Positions 34,272 to 43,993 of a stretch of 64,000 nucleotides of DNA are shown piece after piece. Source of the DNA: Sphingomicrobium flavum. Lineage in GTDB: Bacteria > Pseudomonadota > Alphaproteobacteria > Sphingomonadales > Sphingomonadaceae. The number at the start of each line of letters is the position of its first letter. Position 1 is the first letter of the stretch. The translations under genes and the position numbers were made by a program. Location: positions 558,001 through 622,000 of the forward strand of contig NZ_CP102630.1 of the NCBI RefSeq assembly GCF_024721605.1, given 5' to 3'. The notes under the pieces were generated by a model, which saw only the letters and a list, made by a program, of their open reading frames with translations, searched no databases and was not told where the DNA came from.

Positions 34272-35522
34272 ATGAAACGCGCCTTCAAAATCGTGTCGGT
34301 GGTGGGGCTTGGCTATATCGGCCTGCCGACCGCGGCCATGTTCGCCAGCCGCAAGGTCAAGGTGATCGGCGTCGATGTGAACGAAAGCACGGTAGCGACC
34401 ATCAACGAGGGCCGCGTTCATATCGTCGAGCCCGATCTGGACATCGTGGTGCGCTCGGTCGTCGAAAGCGGTCATTTGCGCGCGACGACCATGCCAGAAG
34501 CGGCCGACGCCTTCATGATTGCGGTGCCGACCCCATTCAAGGGCGATCATGAGCCCGATCTTACTTATATTGAGAAAGCGTCGAAGGCGATCGCGCCGGT
34601 GTTGAAATCGGGTGATCTCGTCGTCCTGGAATCCACCTCCCCCGTCGGTGCGACCGAACAGATGGCGGCATGGTTGGCCGAAGCGCGTCCCGACCTCACT
34701 TTCCCGCAGGATGCTGGCGAAGAAAGCGATATCCGCATCGCCCATTGTCCAGAGCGTGTGCTGCCGGGCAAGGTGATGCAGGAACTCATCCACAATGACC
34801 GCGTGATCGGCGGGATGACCCCGGCATGTTCGGCAGCCGCGGTCGATCTTTATGGCATCTTCGTGCAGGGCGACTGCGTGATAACCAATGCGCGCACCGC
34901 CGAAATGGCCAAACTGACGGAAAACAGCTTCCGCGATGTCAACATCGCCTTTGCCAATGAATTGTCGATCATCTGCGACACGCTGAATATCGATGTGTGG
35001 GAATTGATCGCGCTTGCCAATCGCCACCCGCGCGTCAACATCCTGCAGCCGGGCCCGGGCGTTGGCGGTCACTGCATCGCGGTCGATCCCTGGTTCATCG
35101 TGTCGAAAACGCCCGACCAGGCGCGCCTCATCCGCACCGCGCGCGAGGTCAATGACGGCAAGCCCGACTGGGTGCTCGCCAAGGTGGAAGAAGCGCTGGC
35201 CGCGATCGACAAGCCGCGCAGCGACATCGTGATCGCCTGCTACGGTCTGGCCTTCAAGCCCGATATCGACGATCTGCGCGAAAGCCCTGCCCTCGACATC
35301 GCGCGCCGCCTTGCCGACCGCCACGAAGGCCACCTCCTGCTGGTCGAGCCGAATATCGAAGCCTTGCCCACTGTCTTTCGAAGTAATGCGCGTCTAGCTA
35401 CGATCGCGGAGGCCGCAGATTCGGACATGCATATCATCCTCGTCGACCACAGCAGTTTCAAAGGGCTCAATCCCGACGGTGCGTTGATCGACACACGCGG
35501 GCTTGTCGGTCGCGGCGCGTGA
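34272..35522 (+). CDS. wecC: UDP-N-acetyl-D-mannosamine dehydrogenase
   Basis: Oxidises UDP-ManNAc to UDP-ManNAcA with NAD. The 416-residue product has the Rossmann start VVGLGYIGLPTAAMFA, the FMIAVPTPFK segment, and the catalytic Cys in GPGVGGHCIAVDPWF. The third-domain signature is YGLAFKPDIDDLRESPA. It belongs to the same superfamily as the Ugd at 15822 but clearly to the WecC branch. It overlaps the following membrane gene by 4 bases (GTGA). Confidence 0.93.
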   Translation: MKRAFKIVSVVGLGYIGLPTAAMFASRKVKVIGVDVNESTVATINEGRVHIVEPDLDIVVRSVVESGHLRATTMPEAADAFMIAVPTPFKGDHEPDLTYIEKASKAIAPVLKSGDLVVLESTSPVGATEQMAAWLAEARPDLTFPQDAGEESDIRIAHCPERVLPGKVMQELIHNDRVIGGMTPACSAAAVDLYGIFVQGDCVITNARTAEMAKLTENSFRDVNIAFANELSIICDTLNIDVWELIALANRHPRVNILQPGPGVGGHCIAVDPWFIVSKTPDQARLIRTAREVNDGKPDWVLAKVEEALAAIDKPRSDIVIACYGLAFKPDIDDLRESPALDIARRLADRHEGHLLLVEPNIEALPTVFRSNARLATIAEAADSDMHIILVDHSSFKGLNPDGALIDTRGLVGRGA

Positions 35523-36832
35523 ACAAGCAGGCACATCTTTTTCCCCAGAGCGCTGTGACGACGCGACCAAGCACTATTGATCGCGTAGCGGGCTGCCTTG
35601 CGCCGCTCACACTTTATGTCGACCCGACGAGCCAGATTATCCTCGCGTCGAGCGAGTTGACCGAGGCTGAATTGGCCTTCCCCTTTTCGTTCGTGGTGAT
35701 GCCGTTCTTCCTGCTTTATGTTTTTCACCAGGGCTTCCATCGCTATTTCGCCAAAGTGCCATCGACGCTGTTGGCTATTGGTCTCTTCACCCTTTATTGT
35801 CTCGTCCTATCGACGATCGTGTCGATCACGCGCGATAGCGATGCGACGCTTTACGCGGTGCAGTGGTTAGTCAGTTTCTTCTGGTTGCCATACTGTCTGA
35901 CTATCATGGGGACGCCCCGGTTTCAGACATTCATCAAGTGGTTTTCCTACGGGGTGCTCTTTTCCATTTTTTGGTATTTTACCGCCGCCGCGCTCGAGTA
36001 CGTATTCTACGGCGGACTTGGCGATGATGGTCGTATGTCGCAGAACCTTATCCTGCCTGGGCAATATCAGATCGCGGTTTACGTGCCGACTGTCACGGCG
36101 ATCTCAGTGTCGCTGGTGAATGCGATGGTGATCGGGAAATTGTTGCCGATGCGCCGTGCTACTTTCCTGATCATGAATGGCGCGGCATTCATGGCGCTCT
36201 TGGCGTTGGCGGCGCGCGAAGGTGTGCTCGTCTACTTGATGACCAGCGGGCTGTTCGTCATGGCGCGCAGTCCGAACGTCCGCGCGCTGTCGATCATCGC
36301 CGCGATCGCGATCGGCGCTGCCATCGTCGTCAATTTGAACTCAATTTTTGAAAGCTTTGCAGCATCCGACCTTCGCATGCTGAACAAGATAGCGACCTTG
36401 CAGGACGAAGAGGCGCGCTTTTCATATCGCGACGTCATGATCAAGGACGCGATGCAGATTTTCTGGTGGGATCCGACATTCGGTTCTCGCTTCCTGCCGC
36501 CGACCAATAGTCACTTCGGCGATGCTATCCACGCGCCGTCCGCGCATAACATGTATGTCGATGCATTTGTGTGGACGGGGCTATTCGGCGGCGTGCTGTT
36601 CTGCCTCATCATGCTGCGCTTCCTAGCCTCGTCGATCCGCATGGTCCTGTCGAACCAGGGCGGCGATGAGCAAATGGCATGGAAGCTCAGCGCCATCGTC
36701 TTCATCGTTTTTCTCGTGGTTTCGAACAATACCAACGTGCCGATGCGACAGCCGGTCGTCTCGCCGCTGGCCGCACTCATGATGGCGATCTGCCTTCATA
36801 GTGACGCACTGCGGCGAGCCGCCAAGAAGTAA
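35519..36832 (+). CDS. Wzy-like polymerase / O-antigen ligase family membrane protein
   Basis: A 437-residue protein with about eleven membrane helices. It lacks a sharp motif but has polymerase topology, including a large loop (about 285-345) ending in SAHNMYVDAFVWTGLFGG, which resembles the H-N-x-(Y/F) site of O-antigen polymerases and ligases. The GTG start overlaps the wecC stop. The next gene is a flippase two bases away, so this is probably the main polymerase of locus 2. The DNA from about 35519 to 39971 is visibly more AT-rich than its neighbours. Confidence 0.65.
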   Translation: MNKQAHLFPQSAVTTRPSTIDRVAGCLAPLTLYVDPTSQIILASSELTEAELAFPFSFVVMPFFLLYVFHQGFHRYFAKVPSTLLAIGLFTLYCLVLSTIVSITRDSDATLYAVQWLVSFFWLPYCLTIMGTPRFQTFIKWFSYGVLFSIFWYFTAAALEYVFYGGLGDDGRMSQNLILPGQYQIAVYVPTVTAISVSLVNAMVIGKLLPMRRATFLIMNGAAFMALLALAAREGVLVYLMTSGLFVMARSPNVRALSIIAAIAIGAAIVVNLNSIFESFAASDLRMLNKIATLQDEEARFSYRDVMIKDAMQIFWWDPTFGSRFLPPTNSHFGDAIHAPSAHNMYVDAFVWTGLFGGVLFCLIMLRFLASSIRMVLSNQGGDEQMAWKLSAIVFIVFLVVSNNTNVPMRQPVVSPLAALMMAICLHSDALRRAAKK

Positions 36833-36834
36833 CG

Positions 36835-38073
36835 ATGCGCGTCGATCGTCAGTTGCTGGCTTTCGCGGTCGGTGCAGTCGTACCGTTGCTGACGGCGCTT
36901 GCCGTGACTCCGTTCCTAGCAAGACAGCTTTCGGATCGCGGCCTCCAACTGGCGGGCGCGATTATCGTCGCGCATGCGATCTTCGGGCTGTTTGACATGT
37001 TCAGGCCGATCCTCATTCGCAAGCTTGTCCATATCGAGCGCGGAGTGACCCCCGCGTCCTTGTTGACTCGGCCGCTAGTGATGGCAATCGGTATCGCAAT
37101 CCCAGTGGCGCTGGCGGTTTCATACTTTCTCTCGGATCTCGGTCGCGATTTCGCTGCAAGCGTCGGAATCTCCCTGTTCATATTTCTCGTATCGACCCCG
37201 TTCTGGGCGCTGCTCGACGCGCGGGGACAGACGGGGTTTGCCTACGTATTGCGAACGCTCGGTTTGGTCATTATCTACGCCCAGCTTGCGCTGGTGCCGG
37301 CGCTCTTGCCAGAGACATGGATTCCGTGGGTGTTGCTCGTCGGGAACATGGCTGCAGCTCTGCTGATGGCCAAGGCGGCATGGTCTTCTCTCGACCGCCA
37401 TGGTGAAACCATTATCCAGCCCATCGGCGAAATGTTTGTCGTGCTGGGCCAGAATCTCACCAAGAGTTTCGGCGATTTCGCTGACCGAATTTCGATCCTC
37501 CTGTTCGCCGGGCCGGTGCTGTCGGGCCAATATAACCTGCTCGCGGATATTCCTGGGAAATCGAACATGCCCTCGCAAATCGCATCAGGATATTTCTATC
37601 CCCGGATCTGCAAGAATCCTCACGAGGTTGGGCGGTTCGTCTGGGTCGGCGTACTCCTCAACGCCGGCATCGTGAGCGCCGCGGTGCTTTTCTGGCTCGT
37701 CGGAAAGCCGGTATTTTTGAAGTATTACGGCGAGCGGTTTGAAGCGCTTTTCCCCGTTTTCTGTCTTCTGCTCGCCGTAGCAGGCACCTATACGCTCAGT
37801 TTCTTCACGCAGGCCTATTTGCGCTCGCGCCACTTGGACAAGAGTGTGCTCGCATGCTTCGCGGTGCCGGCGGTTGTCGGCGCGGCATTCCTGTCCTTTA
37901 GCCCGCCGACCCTTTGGACCGTCGTGTGTGCGCTGTTGATCTTTAGATCGTGCAGCCTGCTAATGACGGCGGTCGCCATCGCCAACGGCAGCAAGCTGTT
38001 CTGGCGCTTCGTGCCCAGTTATGGCTACGGTCTTGGGGTATCGCTCTTCTTTCTTTCGAAGGTCAGTTCATGA
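36835..38073 (+). CDS. Polysaccharide flippase (Wzx-like), second copy
   Basis: A 412-residue polytopic membrane protein with about twelve helices and MOP-flippase character: RQLLAFAVGAVVPLLTALAV at the start, then SDRGLQLAGAIIVAHAIFGLFDMFRPI. A charged central segment GQNLTKSFGDFADRISILLFAGPVL precedes the second half. It begins 2 bases after the polymerase gene and overlaps the acyltransferase by 4 bases, so the four genes are tightly coupled. It is distinct in sequence from the flippase at 17471. Confidence 0.72.
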   Translation: MRVDRQLLAFAVGAVVPLLTALAVTPFLARQLSDRGLQLAGAIIVAHAIFGLFDMFRPILIRKLVHIERGVTPASLLTRPLVMAIGIAIPVALAVSYFLSDLGRDFAASVGISLFIFLVSTPFWALLDARGQTGFAYVLRTLGLVIIYAQLALVPALLPETWIPWVLLVGNMAAALLMAKAAWSSLDRHGETIIQPIGEMFVVLGQNLTKSFGDFADRISILLFAGPVLSGQYNLLADIPGKSNMPSQIASGYFYPRICKNPHEVGRFVWVGVLLNAGIVSAAVLFWLVGKPVFLKYYGERFEALFPVFCLLLAVAGTYTLSFFTQAYLRSRHLDKSVLACFAVPAVVGAAFLSFSPPTLWTVVCALLIFRSCSLLMTAVAIANGSKLFWRFVPSYGYGLGVSLFFLSKVSS

Positions 38074-38585
38074 AATATTTCCTGATCGTCACGGCCGAGG
38101 TCATGTCGACGATAATATTCTCTTTGCCGAGATACCGGCTCTTCAACGCGATCAAGGCGATCTACCTTAATCTCGTCTGGGGCGCGAAGATCGGTCGCCG
38201 GGTGATCTTCTATTCGGGCGTGCGCATTTTTCCGGGGCAGGACCTCGTCATTGGCGACGACGTCAACATCTCCAAGGGGTGCCAAGTCTACACCAAGGGC
38301 GGCGTCACGATCGGCGATCGCACGATGATTGGTTTCAACACAATCATCCTCGCCGGCAATCACCACGTGCCGCCTGGACGCCAGCGCATGTTCGGAAAGG
38401 GCTTCGATCGCTCACCGGTCACCATTGGCCCCGACGTATGGATCGGCTGCAACTGTTCGATCCTCGCGGGAGCGACCATAGGGGAAGGGGCGATCGTCGC
38501 AGCCGGATCGGTCGTCTCCAAGAATGTCGAACCGTTCACTATTGTGGGTGGCGTTCCCGCCAAGAAAATACGCGATCGCGCGTGA
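38070..38585 (+). CDS. Left-handed beta-helix acyltransferase
   Basis: A 171-residue O-acetyltransferase-like protein. After a short hydrophobic N-terminus (MKYFLIVTAEVMSTIIFSLP) come hexapeptide repeats (LVIGDDVNISKGCQVYTKGG, VTIGDRTMIGFNTIILAGN, VTIGPDVWIGCNCSILAGA, TIGEGAIVAAGSVV), with the loop His pair in GNHHVPPG. The end VGGVPAKKIRDRA is typical. It probably acetylates a sugar of the repeat unit from acetyl-CoA. The start overlaps the flippase stop (ATGA). Confidence 0.83.
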   Translation: MKYFLIVTAEVMSTIIFSLPRYRLFNAIKAIYLNLVWGAKIGRRVIFYSGVRIFPGQDLVIGDDVNISKGCQVYTKGGVTIGDRTMIGFNTIILAGNHHVPPGRQRMFGKGFDRSPVTIGPDVWIGCNCSILAGATIGEGAIVAAGSVVSKNVEPFTIVGGVPAKKIRDRA

Positions 38586-38630
38586 CGCAGGGCCGGGCGC
38601 CCTGTTGCCCGGAACCACTGGAGGAAATTT

Positions 38631-39971
38631 GTGCTCAAGCTGATTCCTAAAGTCCTCGGAATGCAACCGACGATGCCCTATTTCGCCGGGAAGGCGGCGT
38701 CGGCAATCCCTTTTTCGTTTCGGCCGGGCGTTGGAAAAAGTTTTCGCACGGCGAGCGATCGACTGGCTGAGTATGAACAAGGCGATGGGGAAGCGCGCAA
38801 GGACTTCATCTTCCGTCATACCAAGGCAATGGCGACATACGCTTACGACCAGACGCATTTCTATCGTCAACTCTACGGCGATCACGGTGTCGATCCGCAC
38901 GAGTTAAAGCATTTTGACGAGCTTTCCCGGCTTCCGGTCATCACCAAGGCCGATTTGCAGTTGGTGCCAATGGAACAGCGTTCGAGCGATTTTGGTCCGC
39001 GCATCGAGGTCAATACGGGCGGCACGTCTGGGCAACCGCTCTCGCTCTATCTGAGCGCCAACAGCTACGGAAACGAGTGGGCACATATGCTGCCGATCTG
39101 GCACCGGGTCGGTTATAGGCAAACCGAGCCTCGCTTGATTTTCAGCGGTCGCACCAGCGGCGAGGACATCATCTTCTACGATGGGTTTCGCCACGGCTAC
39201 GTGCTGAATTTGAGCCATGGATGGGACGTACTCTCCGATGCTATCATGAAGGAGCGACGTATCCGCAACATCGGTGTGCTGCACGGCTATCCCAGCGCAA
39301 TCTTCGACTTCGTCGAATGGCTCCAGCAAGAGGCGCACCCGCTGCTCAAGCATTGGGAGAAAACGGTGCGTATCCTTCTGCTCGGGAGCGAGCTCCCATC
39401 GCCTGCCAAACGCAAGAAAGTGGGCGAGATCCTCTCGTGCAAGTCGGTGTCTTGGTATGGCCATACGGAGCGGGCGGTGCTCGCTGGCGAAGACGGCACT
39501 CACTTCGAATATCACCCTATGCAGAGCTACAGTTTCGCCGAGACGATCGAAGCCGAAGACGGCCATCATCTCGTCGGCACCAACTACAACAATTTCTCCT
39601 CGCCGCTGGTGCGATACGATACGTCCGACCTCGTCAAGCCGACTTATGAAAACGGCATCATGACGAAATTCACGATCGAGGGCGGGCGATCCGGGGACTA
39701 TGTGATCGACGCGAACGGGCAGAAGATTTTTCTCACCTCGCTAATCTTCGGACGGCATCACAAGCTGTTTGACAATGTCTACAACCTACAGGTCCGCCAG
39801 ACACACCCGGGCGCATGCGAAATTCTCTACGTGCCGAAGGAGGAGCTCTCGCATGAAGCCGCGCGTGCGCAATTCGATGGCAGCGGCACTTCGCTGAGTT
39901 TCTCCTTCCGCTCACTCGACAATCCCATCCGCACCGCCAACGGGAAGCTGCCGCTGCTGGTGCGTGAATAA
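38631..39971 (+). CDS. CapK / phenylacetate-CoA ligase-like adenylating protein
   Basis: A 446-residue protein of the CapK branch of the adenylate-forming superfamily, repeatedly seen in capsule loci. It shows the phosphate-binding VNTGGTSGQPLSLYL, LHGYPSAIFDFVEWL, SWYGHTERAVLAG and VRYDTSDLVKP motifs. It may activate an acyl or amino acid group that is then attached to the polysaccharide; the acceptor is unknown. GTG 38631 follows an excellent GGAGGAA site. It is the last gene of the AT-richer block; a 124-base gap and probably a new promoter follow. Confidence 0.8.
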   Translation: MLKLIPKVLGMQPTMPYFAGKAASAIPFSFRPGVGKSFRTASDRLAEYEQGDGEARKDFIFRHTKAMATYAYDQTHFYRQLYGDHGVDPHELKHFDELSRLPVITKADLQLVPMEQRSSDFGPRIEVNTGGTSGQPLSLYLSANSYGNEWAHMLPIWHRVGYRQTEPRLIFSGRTSGEDIIFYDGFRHGYVLNLSHGWDVLSDAIMKERRIRNIGVLHGYPSAIFDFVEWLQQEAHPLLKHWEKTVRILLLGSELPSPAKRKKVGEILSCKSVSWYGHTERAVLAGEDGTHFEYHPMQSYSFAETIEAEDGHHLVGTNYNNFSSPLVRYDTSDLVKPTYENGIMTKFTIEGGRSGDYVIDANGQKIFLTSLIFGRHHKLFDNVYNLQVRQTHPGACEILYVPKEELSHEAARAQFDGSGTSLSFSFRSLDNPIRTANGKLPLLVRE

Positions 39972-40095
39972 AGCAAGCGATTAGCGGTCGACCTGTGCGG
40001 GGCGATCCTTTATCGGCGCTGTTAACGATGCGAGTGTGTCGCGAACGTGCTAGCGTCGCCCAGGCCAATCCATTCATTTTTTCAAAGCGTTAGTC

Positions 40096-42210
40096 ATGAA
40101 ACAAATACTCCAGCATCTCGGGTCCGGAACGACAGAACTCGTTGAATGCCCGGCCCCACAGTCCCGCGCAGGACAGTTGCTGATCGACAGCCGCGTCTCG
40201 CTGATCTCAGCGGGCACCGAGCGTATGCTGGTCGATTTCGGCCGCGCCGGACTGATCGCCAAGGCGCGCCAGCAGCCCGAAAAGGTCAAGATGGTGCTCG
40301 ACAAGGTCAAGACCGACGGGTTGCTGACCACGGTCGATGCAGTGCGCTCCAAGCTCGATCAGCCGATTCCGCTGGGCTATTGCAATGTCGGCACGGTGCG
40401 CGATCTCGGCAAGGGTGTGGATGGTTTCAAGCCTGGCGACCGTGTCGTTTCCAACGGTGCCCATGCCGATGTGGTGAGCGTGCCCAAAAATCTCTGCGCG
40501 AAAGTCCCCGATAGCGTCAGCGATGATGCCGCCAGCTTCGTGGTGCTGGCTTCCATCGGCCTGCAGGGCGTGCGCCTGGCGCAGCCGACACTGGGGGAGG
40601 CGTTCGTCGTGACCGGCGCGGGACTGATCGGACTGCTGACCGTGCAATTGTTGCTGGCCAATGGTGCGCGCGTGCTGGCGCTTGATTTTGACGAAAAGAA
40701 GCTGGAGCTGGCTCGCCGCTTCGGCGCGGAAACCTGCAATCCGGGCAAGGGCGAGGATCCCGTTGCTGCGGGCATGACGTTCAGCCGCGGGCAGGGGGTC
40801 GATGGCGTCATCATCACCGCCTCCACCGACAGCAGCGATCCGGTTATGCAGGCAGCGCGGATGTGCCGCAAGCGCGGGCGCATCGTGTTGGTCGGCGTGA
40901 CGGGCCTCGAGCTCAACCGCGCCGATTTCTATGAAAAGGAATTAAGCTTCCAGGTCAGCTGTTCCTACGGCCCGGGCCGATATGACAGCGACTATGAAGA
41001 CAGGGGGAATGATTATCCGCTCGGCTTCGTGCGCTGGACTGAACAGCGCAATTTCGAAGCCGTGCTGGACATGATGGCGGCTGGGCGGATCGATGTCGCA
41101 CCGTTGATCTCGCACCGCTTCGACTTCGCCGACGCGCCCAAGGCCTATGACCTCCTGTCGACCGACAAGGGCGTGCTCGGCATCCTGCTGGAATATAGCG
41201 AGCCCACCGACCAACGCCACGCCAAGAGCGTGACGCTTAAGGAGCGCGCCGCCGCGGCAGCGGGCGAACCTGTGGTCGGCTTCATCGGCGCGGGCAACTA
41301 CGCCTCGCGCATGCTGATCCCCGCCTTCAAGGAAGCGGGAGCGGACCTTCGCACCATCGCTTCGTCCGGCGGATCGAGCGGGGTGGTGCATGGCCGCAAG
41401 AATGGCTTTGCCGAAGCCTCCAGCGATGCTTCGGGGGTCATTGCCGATGATGCGATCAACACGATCGCTATCGTCACCCGCCATGACAGCCATGCGCGCC
41501 TAACCGTGGAAGCACTGAAGGCCGGCAAGCATGTCTTTGTCGAAAAACCCTTGGCGCTGACGATGGACGAACTGTCGCAGGTTGAAGAGGCCTACGCGCA
41601 ATCGGACAGGCTGCTGATGGTCGGCTTCAACCGCCGTTTCTCGCCGCTGACACAGAAGATGAAAGCTCTGCTGGCTGGCGTGTCAGAGCCCAAGGCTTTC
41701 ATTATGACGATGAATGCCGGCGCCATCCCCGCCGATCACTGGACGCAGGATCCGGCGGTCGGCGGTGGCCGCATCATCGGAGAGGCCTGCCATCTGATCG
41801 ACCTGATGCGCTACCTCGCGGGAGCCCCGATTATCGGCGTGTCAGCCAGTGCGATGGGCGGCGCGGCCAATGCCACGCTCGACAAGGCCAGCATCACCTT
41901 GAATTTCGCCTATGGCAGCTTTGGCACGATTCACTATCTCGCCAATGGCGGCGCCAGCTTCCCCAAGGAGCGGATCGAGGTCTTTGCGGAAGCCGGCACG
42001 CTGCAGATCGACAATTTCCTCAAGCTGTGCGGCTTTAACTGGAAGGGCTTCAAGAAGCAGTCGCTGATGCGGCAGGACAAGGGGCAGGGGCCGTGTGCCA
42101 AGGCTTTCCTCGATGCTGTGCGTGACGGCGGCGCCAGCCCCATCGCAGCCGAGGAATTGTTCGAGGTCGCAAGGGTGTCGATCGAAGCGGCGGAAATGCT
42201 CAAGGGATGA
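40096..42210 (+). CDS. Bi-domain oxidoreductase (zinc-type ADH fused to Gfo/Idh/MocA)
   Basis: A 704-residue fusion. Residues 1-370 are an MDR-type dehydrogenase (SLISAGTERMLVDFG, PLGYCNVGTVRDLG, VTGAGLIGLLTVQLLLANGA). Residues from about 390 are Gfo/Idh/MocA (PVVGFIGAGNYASRMLIPAF, GKHVFVEKPLALT with the family EKP, and GEACHLIDLMRYLAGAP). Such fusions often sit next to heparinase II/III genes in surface-polysaccharide clusters. They presumably remodel a nucleotide or lipid-linked sugar by two redox steps, but no activity is established. It overlaps the heparinase gene by 4 bases. Confidence 0.85.
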   Translation: MKQILQHLGSGTTELVECPAPQSRAGQLLIDSRVSLISAGTERMLVDFGRAGLIAKARQQPEKVKMVLDKVKTDGLLTTVDAVRSKLDQPIPLGYCNVGTVRDLGKGVDGFKPGDRVVSNGAHADVVSVPKNLCAKVPDSVSDDAASFVVLASIGLQGVRLAQPTLGEAFVVTGAGLIGLLTVQLLLANGARVLALDFDEKKLELARRFGAETCNPGKGEDPVAAGMTFSRGQGVDGVIITASTDSSDPVMQAARMCRKRGRIVLVGVTGLELNRADFYEKELSFQVSCSYGPGRYDSDYEDRGNDYPLGFVRWTEQRNFEAVLDMMAAGRIDVAPLISHRFDFADAPKAYDLLSTDKGVLGILLEYSEPTDQRHAKSVTLKERAAAAAGEPVVGFIGAGNYASRMLIPAFKEAGADLRTIASSGGSSGVVHGRKNGFAEASSDASGVIADDAINTIAIVTRHDSHARLTVEALKAGKHVFVEKPLALTMDELSQVEEAYAQSDRLLMVGFNRRFSPLTQKMKALLAGVSEPKAFIMTMNAGAIPADHWTQDPAVGGGRIIGEACHLIDLMRYLAGAPIIGVSASAMGGAANATLDKASITLNFAYGSFGTIHYLANGGASFPKERIEVFAEAGTLQIDNFLKLCGFNWKGFKKQSLMRQDKGQGPCAKAFLDAVRDGGASPIAAEELFEVARVSIEAAEMLKG

Positions 42211-43991
42211 GCGGCTGGCCCGCAAAATTGCGGACCTATCGCAAGCTCGGCCTCGCCAATCTATGGCGGGTCGGCAGCTATCGGCTCGGCCTCAAACAGG
42301 GCTGGCATCCGGTCCTGAAGATCGACGCCCAAGCGCCCGATGGCCCCTTCTTCCGCTCGGCCAAGCCTGACCTTCCCTTCGCCCCGCGCGCGGACTGGCA
42401 ACAGACCATGCCGTGGTTCGGCTGGACCGAAAAGCCGCTGGGCGATGTGCCCGACTGGCACCTGTCGCCCCAAAGCGGCGCGCACGCTGCAAGCGACCGG
42501 CCATGGCACCAGATCGGCGATTTTGATCCCGCGCTCGGCGATATCAAGGCGGTTTGGGAAGCCTCGCGCTGGGATTGGCTGCTGGCCATGGCGACGCGCG
42601 GCGAGACGGAGCGGATCAACGACTGGATCGCCGATTGGCTGACCCACAACCCGCCCTTCGAGGGCGTCAACTGGAAGTGCGGGCAGGAAGCCTCGATCAG
42701 GGTCATGCACATGGCGCTGGCAGCCGTCGTCCTCGGCCAGGATGAGGCGCCCGAGCCGGGGCTTGCTGCGCTCCTGAAGCTCCATTTACGGCGCATCGCA
42801 CCGACGATGAATTATGCCATCGGCCAGGCCAACAATCATGGCACATCGGAAGCTGCGGCGCTGTTCATCGGCGGCAGCTGGCTCGATCGGCTGGGCGATG
42901 GCGAGGGCGCTGCATGGGCGCGCACCGGTCGTCGCTGGCTGGAAGAGCGCGCGCATGCGCTGATCGCCGAAGACGGGACATTCAGCCAATATTCGCTCGT
43001 CTACCACCGCGTCATGCTCGATACCTACTGCCTGGTCGAATTGTGGCGCAGGCGATGGAAGCTTGCGGCTTTTTCGGGCGCCTTGCATCGCCGCCTCGAT
43101 GCCGCCACGCGCTGGCTTCAGCAGATGGTCCAGGCCAATGGCGACGGGCCCAATTTTGGCGCGAACGATGGCGCGCGCCTGATCGCGCTGACCGATGGTC
43201 CCTATCGCGATTTCCGCCCTACGCTGCAATCGAGCGCGATCCTCTTTTGCGATCGGGTCGCGATCGTCGAGCAGGGGCCATGGGACAGGCTGATAGCGCT
43301 ATTCGGCCAACCGCGTCCGAGCGAGCAGCTCCCTGCGCCGAAGAGCAGGATATTTCCCGATGGCGGCCTTGCTGTCCTGCGCACCGATCGCGCTGTCGCC
43401 TTTGTGCGCTTCGGCAGGTTCGATCATCGCCCCAGCCAAGCCGATCTCATGCATGTTGACCTGTGGGTGGACGGCGAGAATCTGCTGCGCGACGATGGCA
43501 GCTTCAGTTATGCCGATGACGCTGAGGGCTATGGTTCGGCGAGCATGCACAATAGCGTCACATTTGACGGGCGCGATCCCATGCCGCGTGTGTCGCGTTT
43601 CCTGTGGGGCGATTGGGTCGAAGCCGAAGTGGGCGAGATACGCGATGTCGATGGCGAGCAGAGCATTCGTTTCAGCCATCGTGATGCCAACGGCAATAGG
43701 CATGAACGCACCATCACGCTATCGCACATGCGATTGATCTGCAGGGATATGCTGTCGGGAAAAGCCAATAGCGCGACCTTGCGTTGGCGACTTCCCGTCG
43801 GCGATTACGACATTCACTCGAACACTATCCAGGCCGAGGGCATGTGCATGGGGGTCAATGGCGACACCATCGATGGACCATGTTTGGTCGACAGCGTGGA
43901 ATCGCGTCACTATTTCAACCAGCAGCCCGTGAAGGTGTTGGAGGTTACCTGCCAGGTTCCCGGCCAACTCGAGACATCGATCCGTTTCTGA
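42207..43991 (+). CDS. Heparinase II/III family protein
   Basis: A 594-residue protein with an N-terminal alpha/alpha toroid (about 60-330, including NWKCGQEASIRVMHMALAAV and AIGQANNHGTSEAAALFIGGSWL) and a C-terminal beta-sandwich lyase domain (about 380-590, HADLMHVDLWVDGENLLRDDGSFSY region). No signal peptide is visible, so it would act in the cytoplasm, unlike classical secreted lyases. In polysaccharide clusters this family may trim or epimerise uronate-containing chains (inference). It is coupled to the bi-domain oxidoreductase and ends 2 bases before the glycosyltransferase. Confidence 0.82.
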   Translation: MSGWPAKLRTYRKLGLANLWRVGSYRLGLKQGWHPVLKIDAQAPDGPFFRSAKPDLPFAPRADWQQTMPWFGWTEKPLGDVPDWHLSPQSGAHAASDRPWHQIGDFDPALGDIKAVWEASRWDWLLAMATRGETERINDWIADWLTHNPPFEGVNWKCGQEASIRVMHMALAAVVLGQDEAPEPGLAALLKLHLRRIAPTMNYAIGQANNHGTSEAAALFIGGSWLDRLGDGEGAAWARTGRRWLEERAHALIAEDGTFSQYSLVYHRVMLDTYCLVELWRRRWKLAAFSGALHRRLDAATRWLQQMVQANGDGPNFGANDGARLIALTDGPYRDFRPTLQSSAILFCDRVAIVEQGPWDRLIALFGQPRPSEQLPAPKSRIFPDGGLAVLRTDRAVAFVRFGRFDHRPSQADLMHVDLWVDGENLLRDDGSFSYADDAEGYGSASMHNSVTFDGRDPMPRVSRFLWGDWVEAEVGEIRDVDGEQSIRFSHRDANGNRHERTITLSHMRLICRDMLSGKANSATLRWRLPVGDYDIHSNTIQAEGMCMGVNGDTIDGPCLVDSVESRHYFNQQPVKVLEVTCQVPGQLETSIRF

Positions 43992-43993
43992 CC

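Noticed and set aside
33120-35333. 737-codon open frame on the minus strand opposite wecB and wecC
   Set aside because: Mirrors the codon pattern of two certain genes, has a His/Asp/Arg-rich composition typical of antisense frames in high-GC DNA, and shows no family motif.
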